Positions 54,774-62,330 of a stretch of DNA of 64,000 nucleotides are shown one piece after another. Made by a program: the position numbers and the translations under genes. This DNA comes from CAVQBL01 sp963710715 (GTDB lineage: Bacteria; Pseudomonadota; Gammaproteobacteria; DSM-16500), in contig CAVQBL010000014.1 of NCBI GenBank assembly GCA_963710715.1, positions 124,001 through 188,000 on the forward strand, read 5' to 3'. Every line of letters begins with the position of its first letter. Position 1 is the first letter of the stretch. The notes beneath the pieces were generated by a model. That model saw only the letters and a program-made list of their open reading frames with translations. It searched no databases and had not been told where the DNA came from.

Positions 54774-54800
54774 ATCTCCTGCGCATTAAGTTTTTCAAAT

Positions 54801-54842
54801 ATAGAGTATTGCACTCTATTTGGTATCATATATAATACCAGA
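54801..54842 (+). promoter_or_regulatory. Promoter with two operator-like palindromes for the PIN toxin-antitoxin pair
   Basis: TTGCAC (54809-54814), 16 bases, TATAAT (54831-54836). The -35 lies inside the palindrome ATAGAG...CTCTAT (54801-54819), the -10 inside TGGTAT...ATACCA (54821-54840). The predicted transcription start falls on or next to the ATG at 54843, and no ribosome binding site is visible, so the message may be leaderless. Autoregulation by the pair is the likely reading. Confidence 0.6.
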
Positions 54843-55268
54843 ATGAAAACAAAACCAAGAATTGTGATTGATACTAATGTGGTTGTATCTGCGCTTCGTT
54901 CAAAAAATGGAGCATCAAACAAATTAGTAAAATTAATAGGAACAAATAAATTCACCACATGTGTATCTGTCGGTTTAATTTTCGAATATGAAGATGTATT
55001 GACTAGACAATTCCACAAGTTAGGGAAATTTAAAGTCGCACACTTTCTTGATTATATATGTTCAGCTACTGAGCATATAAAAATTCATTTTTTGTGGAGA
55101 CCATCTTTAAATGACCCGAATGATGATATGTTGCTTGAGTTAGCTGTTGCAGCTAAAGCAAACTACATCGTTACATATAATGTGGCTGATTTTCGAGAAA
55201 CACATAAATTTAATATTAAAATAGTTACACCTAAGCAATTTTTAGAATTAATCGGAGAGCTCTCATGA
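54843..55268 (+). CDS. PIN-domain toxin (COG1569 type)
   Basis: A 141-residue predicted ribonuclease toxin. PIN residues: Asp in VIDTNVVVSAL, Glu in FEYEDVL, and Asp pair in NDPNDDMLLELA, followed by YIVTYNVADF. Its stop overlaps the start of the antitoxin (ATGA), and here the toxin comes first. No ribosome binding site precedes its ATG. The pair is inserted between fimV and truA. Confidence 0.85.
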   Translation: MKTKPRIVIDTNVVVSALRSKNGASNKLVKLIGTNKFTTCVSVGLIFEYEDVLTRQFHKLGKFKVAHFLDYICSATEHIKIHFLWRPSLNDPNDDMLLELAVAAKANYIVTYNVADFRETHKFNIKIVTPKQFLELIGELS

Positions 55269-55501
55269 GTACTTTAAGTTTAAGACTATCAGAATCTCTA
55301 CATAAGGCAGTAAAACAACTTGCCAAAAAAGAGCACATTTCTATAAATCAACTCATTGCACTAGCATTAGCTGAAAAGTTATCTGCGTTAGAAACAGTAG
55401 ATTATTTGGGCAAACGAGCCAATCGCGGTAATCGCTCAAAATATTTAGATATATTAAATAACGCCCCTGATATCAATCCGGACGAAGAAGATAAAATCTA
55501 G
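55265..55501 (+). CDS. Ribbon-helix-helix antitoxin
   Basis: 78 residues. The N-terminal STLSLRLSESLHKAVKQLA...ISINQLIALALAEKLSAL is a ribbon-helix-helix DNA-binding part; the acidic C-terminal tail (DINPDEEDKI) would neutralise the toxin. It overlaps the toxin gene by 4 bases and has GGAGAG ahead of its ATG. It probably binds the palindromes at 54801-54840. Confidence 0.8.
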   Translation: MSTLSLRLSESLHKAVKQLAKKEHISINQLIALALAEKLSALETVDYLGKRANRGNRSKYLDILNNAPDINPDEEDKI

Positions 55502-55517
55502 TGAATATATAAGCCCC

Positions 55518-56310
55518 ATGCGCATTGCTCTTGGTATTGAATACGATGGTCATGAATTTTTTGGTTGGCAAATTCAAGAAAATTTAATGACTATTCAGGG
55601 GTGCTTGCAAGCTGCATTAGCAAAAATTGCTGATGAACCTATCCAGCTTTTTTGTGCTGGACGTACAGATGCTGGAGTGCATGCAGCTGGACAAGTCGTA
55701 CATTTTGATACACAAGCACAACGTGACTCCCGAGCTTGGACATTAGGAACAAACACGCATCTTCCCCCTACAATTACTGTACGTTGGTCGCAAGAAGTCG
55801 ATACTGATTTTCACGCAAGATTTTCTGCGTTATCACGTTGTTATCGTTATGTGATTTACAATAATCCTATTCGTTCAGCCATCTTAGCTGCACGCGTCAC
55901 ATGGTATCCTCATCCGTTAGACGCTAGAAAAAATGCATAGAGCAGGGCAATATCTGATAGGTGAGCAAGACTTCAGTTCGTTTCGTTCCAGCGAATGTGC
56001 ATCTAAAACACCTATGCGCAATGTCCACAAACTTACCGTTAAACGTTATGATGAATTCATTATTATTGACATAGAAGCAAATGCATTTTTACATCATATG
56101 GTGCGTAATATTGTAGGAGTATTATTAAATATTGGTGGCGGACGGGAAAAACCAGAATGGATGCAAGAAGTCTTGTACGCAAAAGACCGCAGAAAAGCAG
56201 CACAAACTGCACCCGCAACCGGGCTTTATCTAAGTAGAGTCACTTATCCTGCTAAATATTCTTTTCCTAAGAGCTCATCATTGCGAGCCTCACGCCTTAG
56301 CTTTATGTGA
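55518..56310 (+). pseudogene. truA: tRNA pseudouridine synthase A with a +1 frameshift in an A6 run
   Basis: TruA makes pseudouridine at positions 38-40 of tRNA anticodon arms. The first frame (55518-55940) has the catalytic Asp in CAGRTDAGVHAAGQ and ends soon after WYPHPLDARK. The second frame continues exactly with MHRAGQYLIGEQDFSSFRS and ANAFLHHMVRNIVG. The shift lies in a run of six A (55928-55933); five would restore one frame. Slippage on the A run might still give some full protein, so it may not be dead. The last dozen residues are read from a palindromic repeat that starts at 56278. Confidence 0.85.
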
Positions 56311-56414
56311 GGCGTGGCAATCCAGAATGGTGATAAGTTGTAGGCAGTACTGGATTGCTTCACCATGCTTATCCCGCATAAAAGCATTGTGGGACGCATG
56401 GTTCGCAATGACGG
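56278..56414. repeat. Dispersed palindromic repeat overlapping the end of truA
   Basis: TCATTGCGAGC...GGCAATCCAG, then ACTGGATTGCTTC...GTTCGCAATGACGGGC, continuing into TTCGATCTAACTTCAGCG, the inverted form of the flank at 31945. It supplies the stop codon of truA and the sequence up to the CBS gene. Confidence 0.85.
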
Positions 56415-56428
56415 GCTTCGATCTAACT

Positions 56429-56869
56429 TCAGCGTTCCCCCTGAATATAATTCTTCAAGGTTGAAATTTGCTGTTCTTGAAATAACATTGCAGCACGTGT
56501 TAAATCGCCGATTGAAATCATTCCCAATAATTTCCCATCAGCAACAACCGGTAAATGTCTGAAACGTTTTTCAGTCACCGTGCGCATCGCTTCTCGAACG
56601 GTCATTGTTGGAGGCACTGTAAAAACTTTGACAGTCATGATATCTGCGACTTTAATTTCTTTGGGATTATGACCTTTTACAACTACATTGTTTAAAATAT
56701 CACGCTCACTCACAATTCCTTCAATTTTGTCATTCGCTGTCATGACGATCAAAGCGCCTACACGCAATTGGTTTAATTTTATTGCGCATTCATAAGCACT
56801 TTCTTTAAGTGTAATAGTATAAACCTTACGACCTTTCTCATCTAATAAAGCGCTCAATGGGGTTTCCAT
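56429..56869 (-). CDS. CBS-domain pair protein
   Basis: 146 residues made of two CBS domains: the first around ALIVMTANDKIEGIVSERDI, the second around VREAMRTVTEKRFRHLPVV with GKLLGMISIGDLTRA. Such stand-alone pairs bind adenine nucleotides and sense energy state. It lies 10 bases after pntB on the same strand, so it may be co-transcribed with the transhydrogenase genes. Confidence 0.9.
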   Translation of the reverse strand: METPLSALLDEKGRKVYTITLKESAYECAIKLNQLRVGALIVMTANDKIEGIVSERDILNNVVVKGHNPKEIKVADIMTVKVFTVPPTMTVREAMRTVTEKRFRHLPVVADGKLLGMISIGDLTRAAMLFQEQQISTLKNYIQGER

Positions 56870-56879
56870 GTATCACTCC

Positions 56880-58250
56880 TTATAAAGTAGCGATCGCTTG
56901 AATCAGCTGATCAATTTTTTGTTGTGCATCGCCATATAGCATGCGTGTTTTATCCAGATAAAATAAACTATTTTCTACACCTGAAAAACCTTTGCCTTCG
57001 CCGCGCTTAATCACCAATACATTTTTTGCATGATCCACATTTAAAATAGGCATTTCATAAATTGGACTGCTGGGTTCATTTCGCGCTGCGGGATTAACGA
57101 CATCATTTGCCCCAATAACGAGAGCAACATCTGCGGTAGGAAATTCTTCATTAATTTCTTCCAAGGTAAAAATTTTATCGTAAGGCACACCTGCTTCAGC
57201 GAGCAAAACATTCATGTGTCCTGGCATACGACCCGCAACAGGGTGAATTGCAAATTTGACTACGACGTTGCGTTTTTCTAAGCGTTTAACTAACTCCCAT
57301 AATTTATGTTGCGCTTGTGCAACAGCAAGTCCGTAACCTGGAACAACAATAACTTTGTTCGCAAATGCCAACATAATAGCCGCATCTTGCGCATCGATGG
57401 GTTTTAAATCTTGTTTGCTCTGAGTTGATGTTGCAGCATGCCCACCTTGCGCGCCCGATGAAAATAATACTGTAGCAATAGAACGATTCATTGCTGTGGC
57501 CATTAATTGCGTCAGCAATGTACCCGAAGCACCTACGATAATTCCCGCGATCATCATTGCAGGATTGCCTAACACAAAACCTTCAAAACCCACTGCAAGA
57601 CCTGTTAAAGCATTTAATAATGAAATGACCAAAGGCATGTTTGCACCACCGATTGGCATCGTGGCCCAAATACCCAGGACAAAAGATAAAGCATAAAAAA
57701 CAATAATCAATGTAGGAGAAAAATTCGCGCTCAACAATAATTTAATTCCACAAGCAACAGCAGCTAAAAGTAAAAAAATATTTATGACATAATGAAAAGG
57801 TACACGAAACGTTTTTTTATACCATTCTTGAAGTTTTAAAAAAGCAATTAAACTACCGCTGAATGTCACAGTTCCTATGAGTGCACCTAATAAACTAATA
57901 CCTAAAACTATAAGAGAAGGGTGATCATTTTTAATTAATCCAATGGCTGCAATCGCTGCTGCTGCACCACCACCCATACCATTATAAATGGCAGTAACTT
58001 GTGGCATTGCCGTCATGGGAACAACCTTGGCGTAATACCACGCAAGTGCTGCGCCTAAAACAATAGCAGTAATTAATAAAACATAATTACTTAAACCAGG
58101 CATCAATAAAGTTACCAACACAGCTAGCAACATTCCCCAACCTGCCCAAGTAATGCCGTGACGTGCAGTCACAGGTGAGCTGAGTTGACGTAACCCTACA
58201 ATAAACAAAATAACAGCCAGCAAATAACTGGTTTGTATTAAAATATTCAT
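56880..58250 (-). CDS. pntB: NAD(P) transhydrogenase subunit beta
   Basis: A 456-residue inner-membrane subunit with about eight or nine N-terminal helices and a C-terminal NADP-binding domain (dIII): VPGYGLAVAQAQHKLWELV, HPVAGRMPGHMNVLLAEA, LVIGANDVVNPAA and KRGEGKGFSGVEN. Together with the two alpha parts it moves hydride from NADH to NADP+ using the proton gradient. Its start overlaps the pntAB stop (ATGA). Confidence 0.96.
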   Translation of the reverse strand: MNILIQTSYLLAVILFIVGLRQLSSPVTARHGITWAGWGMLLAVLVTLLMPGLSNYVLLITAIVLGAALAWYYAKVVPMTAMPQVTAIYNGMGGGAAAAIAAIGLIKNDHPSLIVLGISLLGALIGTVTFSGSLIAFLKLQEWYKKTFRVPFHYVINIFLLLAAVACGIKLLLSANFSPTLIIVFYALSFVLGIWATMPIGGANMPLVISLLNALTGLAVGFEGFVLGNPAMMIAGIIVGASGTLLTQLMATAMNRSIATVLFSSGAQGGHAATSTQSKQDLKPIDAQDAAIMLAFANKVIVVPGYGLAVAQAQHKLWELVKRLEKRNVVVKFAIHPVAGRMPGHMNVLLAEAGVPYDKIFTLEEINEEFPTADVALVIGANDVVNPAARNEPSSPIYEMPILNVDHAKNVLVIKRGEGKGFSGVENSLFYLDKTRMLYGDAQQKIDQLIQAIATL

Positions 58251-58540
58251 GGAGTGTTATCCTGTTTTTTCTTAAACATTTCAAGCATGCGTTTTGTGAC
58301 AACGTATCCACCCATCGCATTGAAAGTTGCAATGAAAACAGCAAAAAAACCAATACACTGTTCTAAAACAGTATTTGAAAAACCCAGTGCAACGATAGCA
58401 CCGACTAATACGATACCATGAACGAAATTAGATCCTGACATAAGAGGGGTATGTAAAATCACTGGCACACGACGAATAATTTCGTAACCCGTAAATGCAG
58501 CTAAAACAAAAATATAAATTGCAACAAATCCTTCGATCAT
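58247..58540 (-). CDS. pntAB: NAD(P) transhydrogenase subunit alpha, membrane part
   Basis: 97 residues with three hydrophobic helices: IYIFVLAAFTGYEIIRRVP, then TPLMSGSNFVHGIVLVGAI and FNAMGGYVVTKRML. It is the alpha-2 part of the three-subunit transhydrogenase (in E. coli it is fused to the dI domain). It overlaps pntB by 4 bases and is separated from pntAA by a repeat element. Confidence 0.95.
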   Translation of the reverse strand: MIEGFVAIYIFVLAAFTGYEIIRRVPVILHTPLMSGSNFVHGIVLVGAIVALGFSNTVLEQCIGFFAVFIATFNAMGGYVVTKRMLEMFKKKQDNTP

Positions 58541-58565
58541 AAAAATTATCCTATTAATTTGTGTC

Positions 58566-58660
58566 TGTCATCGCGAGGCCGCGAAGCGCTTGGCCGTGGT
58601 GATCCAGTCATTATTCTGGATTGCCACGCCCTGCAAAGAGCGCAGGGCTCGCAATGACGC
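58566..58660. repeat. Dispersed palindromic repeat inside the pnt operon
   Basis: GTCATCGCGAGGC...GATCCAG and ATTCTGGATTGCC...GGGCTCGCAATGACG. It occupies nearly all of the 120-base gap between pntAA and pntAB, so it is transcribed as part of the operon message and could lower or stabilise the downstream part. Confidence 0.85.
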
Positions 58661-59781
58661 TAATTTATTAACTTACCAATTTGCTCGTTTTTTATTTCTC
58701 CACCGTGTGTGATGACACTTCCGCTGAGAATCGGGTCATTCCAATCAAATGACAGCTGTCCTTCTTTAACAAATAATTTGGTAAATTCAAAAAGATTACG
58801 TGCATACATTTCACTTGCATCAGTAGGCACCGTACTCGGCACATTTAAAGGACCCGAAATAATGACATCATGTGATGTATAAGTATTATCCGCTTGTGTC
58901 AATTCACAATTACCACCCGATTCTGCAGCTAAATCAACAATGACAGAACCAGGACGCATCGCTTCTACCATGGCTTTAGTAATAATAACGGGAGCACGAC
59001 CACCAGGAACATTTGCCGTGCAAATAACGACATCCGCCTTCGATACGTGCTCAAGCAAAATTTCTTGCTGGCGCATTGTTTCATCAGCACTCAATGCTCG
59101 CGCATAACCACCTACACCCGAAGCGTCTACTTTAGTATCGATAAATTGGCCACCGAGTGATTCAACTTGTTCTTTTGTAGCGGGACGAACATCATAAGCT
59201 TCAACAATTGCTCCCAAGCGTCGCGCAGTAGCAATCGCTTGTAAACCTGCAACACCTGCGCCAATCACCAAAATACGGGCAGGACGAATAGTTCCTGCTG
59301 CTGTTGTTAACATAGGAAAAAACCGATTAGACAAATTTGCAGCTATCAGTACTGATTTATAGCCTGAAACCACTGCTTGTGAAGATAAAACATCCATAGC
59401 TTGTGCGCGTGAGATACGCGGCAAATACTCCATAGCAAAACAAGTCAAGTGATGATCACGCATTGCTTTTACTTCTTTTAAATGACGATTAGGGGCAAGC
59501 AAACCTACAATGACACAACTTTTTTTGCATAAAGCAATTTCATTAAGGGTGGGAGGTTGAACTGTAAGAATAACATCAGCAGTTTGCCAAATTTTTTTTC
59601 GATCAGGGGTAATTTCAACATCTGAATAAGCTTTATCTAGAAAACAGGCATTGACGCCTGCATTTTTTTCCATCAAGAGGGTTACGTGTAAATTATTATA
59701 TTTGGGAACAACAGCAGGAACCAAAGCAACGCGATGTTCAAGAGGGAGATTTTCCTTTGTAATTCCAATTTGCAATGCCAT
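58660..59781 (-). CDS. pntAA: NAD(P) transhydrogenase subunit alpha, NAD-binding part
   Basis: About 373 residues, domain dI that binds NAD(H): start IGITKENLPLEHRVALVP, then RAQAMDVLSSQAVVSGYKS, nucleotide motif VIGAGVAGLQAIATARRLGA, and PGSVIVDLAAESGGN. I chose the ATG at 59781 because family members begin a few residues before GITKE; an ATG at 59802 would add seven residues. First gene of pntAA-pntAB-pntB. Confidence 0.93.
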   Translation of the reverse strand: MALQIGITKENLPLEHRVALVPAVVPKYNNLHVTLLMEKNAGVNACFLDKAYSDVEITPDRKKIWQTADVILTVQPPTLNEIALCKKSCVIVGLLAPNRHLKEVKAMRDHHLTCFAMEYLPRISRAQAMDVLSSQAVVSGYKSVLIAANLSNRFFPMLTTAAGTIRPARILVIGAGVAGLQAIATARRLGAIVEAYDVRPATKEQVESLGGQFIDTKVDASGVGGYARALSADETMRQQEILLEHVSKADVVICTANVPGGRAPVIITKAMVEAMRPGSVIVDLAAESGGNCELTQADNTYTSHDVIISGPLNVPSTVPTDASEMYARNLFEFTKLFVKEGQLSFDWNDPILSGSVITHGGEIKNEQIGKLIN

Positions 59782-59843
59782 AGCGAGACCCCAACCATCC
59801 ATAAGTCCACGAAGTATAACGAGAGTCTGTTGACATTTCTACT

Positions 59844-59863
59844 GGCAAACACATGGGTTTGCC
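59844..59863. repeat. Short palindrome in the pntAA-accD divergent region
   Basis: GGCAAAC...GTTTGCC with a 6-base loop, next to a second copy of TTTGCCACT-CAATTA at about 59920. The GAGTCTGTTGACATTTC before it resembles the element ahead of yoaA. The rest of 59803-59954 shows nothing clear. Confidence 0.5.
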
Positions 59864-59954
59864 ACTACAATTACGTTGGGCAAATACCCGAGCTAAGAGC
59901 ACGCTGGGGCAAGCTGCGGTTTGCCACTGCAATTATATATAGAGATCACACCAC

Positions 59955-60809
59955 ATGACTTGGTTTAAAAAATTATTACCTTCACGCATCCGAACTGAAG
60001 CAGTCACTAAAAAAGGAGTGCCCGAAGGCTTATGGTCAAAATGTGAAAAATGTAATGCTATTCTGTACAAGTCAGAATTAGAGCGCAATCTTGAAGTCTG
60101 CCCTAAATGTCAGTACCACATGCGCATTTCCGCTAGAAAACGTTTAGAATATTTTTTAGACTCGGGGACACAATTTGAAATCGGATCCGATGTTGGACCC
60201 ATTGATAGGCTTAAATTTAAAGACTTAAAAAAATATAAAGATAGGCTAATAACAGCACAAAGAGAAACCGGCGAAAAAGAAGCACTCATTGTGTTGCAAG
60301 GACAATTACACCGCATGCCCATTGTTGCTGCGGCATTTGAATATGGTTTTATTGGTGGTTCAATGGGAGCTGCAGTAGGTGAGCGATTTGTACGCGCAGT
60401 GAATGCCAGCCTAGAAATTAAAATCCCACTCGTTTGTTTTTCTGCAACAGGCGGCGCTAGAATGCAAGAAGCACTTATTTCATTGATGCAAATGGCTAAG
60501 ACGAGCGCAGCTCTTGCAAAACTGGCTGAACACGGAATCCCTTATATTTCTGTGTTAACAGATCCTACAATGGGAGGTGTGTCTGCTAGTTTAGCGATGC
60601 TTGGTGATATTATTATTGCTGAACCTAAAGCACTGATTGGGTTTGCAGGCCCACGTGTTATTGAACAAACAGTTCGCGAAAAATTACCCGCAGGATTTCA
60701 GCGCAGTGAATTTTTATTAGACCATGGCGCAATTGATATGATTGTGAGCCGCAATGAATTGCGTGAGACGATTGCGAGGTTATTGACAAAGTTATTGCGT
60801 AAAACATAA
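59955..60809 (+). CDS. accD: Acetyl-CoA carboxylase carboxyltransferase subunit beta
   Basis: 284 residues. With AccA it moves the carboxyl group from biotin to acetyl-CoA, giving malonyl-CoA for fatty acids and for any polyketide extension. The N-terminal zinc finger has CEKCNAIL and CPKCQYH. The crotonase-like core has SMGAAVGERFVRA, FSATGGARMQEA, DPTMGGVSAS and IGFAGPRVIEQT. Length normal. The folC gene that usually follows is missing; a dedD-like gene comes next. Confidence 0.96.
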   Translation: MTWFKKLLPSRIRTEAVTKKGVPEGLWSKCEKCNAILYKSELERNLEVCPKCQYHMRISARKRLEYFLDSGTQFEIGSDVGPIDRLKFKDLKKYKDRLITAQRETGEKEALIVLQGQLHRMPIVAAAFEYGFIGGSMGAAVGERFVRAVNASLEIKIPLVCFSATGGARMQEALISLMQMAKTSAALAKLAEHGIPYISVLTDPTMGGVSASLAMLGDIIIAEPKALIGFAGPRVIEQTVREKLPAGFQRSEFLLDHGAIDMIVSRNELRETIARLLTKLLRKT

Positions 60810-60888
60810 GAAAAATCATTACAGGTGAGGCGGCTAGTATTTGAATTGCCGCTGCTAAAAAAATTCAACAATATTGAGGTCAATTTTT

Positions 60889-61758
60889 ATGGAAAAAAAA
60901 TCAATACAACGAGTTATTGGAATAGTAGTCGTTATTGCTTTAGTTATTGCTATTATCCCTTTATTTTTTATGGGCGGAAATGAATCACCAACGCAAGCAG
61001 CAATAAAAACACCCCCATTTCCTGAACCCGCAGAGACGACAACAACAGCTCAAGCAAACGATACTCCGCAAGCTCCTGCTACAGGTGTTGCGCCACAACC
61101 CAGCATTAATAATCCAGCCCCAGGAAAAGAAGCTGCTGCCGCTACCCCAGCAGGAGCTACAGAAGTAGCTGCTAACGCTGGTAACACGACAGAAACTGCA
61201 GCTACAACATCATCTGCTACGACAGATACCTCGGAAGTCAACACTTCTTCTATGGACCAACCTCTTGTTCCTGTAGCAGATCAACTCATGCAATCCTTAC
61301 CTAAACCAGAGGTCCCTACAAACAACCAAGCAACAGAAGCAAAACAAGAAGCTCCCGCTGCTGTGCCAGTAAATGATACAAAAGTATCAGCGCAAGAAGA
61401 AAAACCCAAACAAAAAATTAAACATAAAAAAGTGAAATCAATCGCAAAAAAAGCAACGACTTCCCATAAAAATTTAAATCAGCAAAATTTAACTCAGCTC
61501 AAAAGTCCAGCTTGGGTTATTCAATTGGGCAGCTTTAAAAGCAAGTCCAATGCAGAGCAACTTGCCAATAAATTACGTAAACAAGGTTATAAAGCATTTA
61601 TCCATGAAACAAAATCTTCCAAAAGAGGACAGAATACTGCTAGAGTCTATGTTGGGCCTGAGTTTAAAAAATTCACGGCACTCACTTTAGCAAATAAAAT
61701 AGAACGTGAAATGAATATGCATGGAATTATAGTGAGTTATAACCCATTGGAGTTATAG
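60889..61758 (+). CDS. dedD: SPOR-domain cell division protein, DedD-like
   Basis: About 289 residues. A short cytoplasmic start and one membrane helix (VIGIVVVIALVIAIIPLFF) are followed by a long Ala/Thr/Pro-rich periplasmic linker, a Lys-rich patch and a C-terminal SPOR domain: PAWVIQLGSFKSKSNAEQLANKLRKQGY...ARVYVGP. It binds denuded glycan at the division site. The ATG at 60889 is taken because TGAGGTC lies upstream. The position after accD is that of dedD. Confidence 0.88.
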   Translation: MEKKSIQRVIGIVVVIALVIAIIPLFFMGGNESPTQAAIKTPPFPEPAETTTTAQANDTPQAPATGVAPQPSINNPAPGKEAAAATPAGATEVAANAGNTTETAATTSSATTDTSEVNTSSMDQPLVPVADQLMQSLPKPEVPTNNQATEAKQEAPAAVPVNDTKVSAQEEKPKQKIKHKKVKSIAKKATTSHKNLNQQNLTQLKSPAWVIQLGSFKSKSNAEQLANKLRKQGYKAFIHETKSSKRGQNTARVYVGPEFKKFTALTLANKIEREMNMHGIIVSYNPLEL

Positions 61759-61804
61759 AGCTCTTCTGAGCGCTATAATCCAAAATAATTATCTGAAGAG
61801 CTCT
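61757..61804 (+). repeat. Hairpin after dedD
   Basis: A 10-bp stem AGAGCTCTTC / GAAGAGCTCT with a 28-base loop at the dedD stop codon. There is no T run, so it is not a typical intrinsic terminator; it could slow 3' decay. Confidence 0.5.
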
Positions 61805-61813
61805 AGAATTCTG

Positions 61814-62227
61814 ATGACGACTCAACATATTTTTACAATTCACACACATGGGAGGGGGTTAATAAACATCACTACTCATGTTTCTGCTATTGTGTCAAAA
61901 TCGGAAACAACAACAGGTATTTGCAATGTCTTTTTGCATCATACGAGTGCTTCAATAATAATTGGGGAAAACTCGGATCCTTCCGTGCAAGATGACTTGG
62001 AAACATTTATGCAGCGCATCATACCGGATGATGATAGTTTATATACGCATACTTTAGAGGGCCCTGACGATATGCCATCACATATTCGTACCGTGCTGAC
62101 GCAAAGTTCTATTACCATTCCAGTCACGCAAAAGAAATTGGCGCTCGGGACTTGGCAGGGGATTTTTGTATGGGAGCACCGGTTTAAGGGGCACGAGAGA
62201 AAATTAACAGTGACGGTGATGGGGTGA
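61814..62227 (+). CDS. yjbQ: YjbQ / UPF0047 family protein
   Basis: 137 residues with the family hallmarks: CNVFLHHTSASIIIGENSDP, DDDSLYTHTLEGPDDMPSH, LALGTWQGIFVWEHR. Members have weak thiamine phosphate synthase activity in E. coli, and the His-rich pocket suggests a phosphoryl- or metal-dependent enzyme; the true role is uncertain. Complete gene. Confidence 0.93.
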   Translation: MTTQHIFTIHTHGRGLINITTHVSAIVSKSETTTGICNVFLHHTSASIIIGENSDPSVQDDLETFMQRIIPDDDSLYTHTLEGPDDMPSHIRTVLTQSSITIPVTQKKLALGTWQGIFVWEHRFKGHERKLTVTVMG

Positions 62228-62235
62228 ATATTGCT

Positions 62236-62255
62236 TGTCATTGCGAACCCGCACG
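62236..62255. repeat. Remnant of the dispersed palindromic repeat
   Basis: TGTCATTGCGAACCCGC only; the rest of the element is missing. It lies in the 100-base gap between yjbQ and the permease gene. Confidence 0.45.
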
Positions 62256-62330
62256 CTGACGATAATAGCAATAAAATACTGTACAAAAAAAGAACTAATA
62301 TGATATAATCCAGTTTCAATTAACAAAAAG

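Noticed and set aside
61757..61804. Intrinsic terminator after dedD
   Set aside because: The hairpin has a long loop and no T run.
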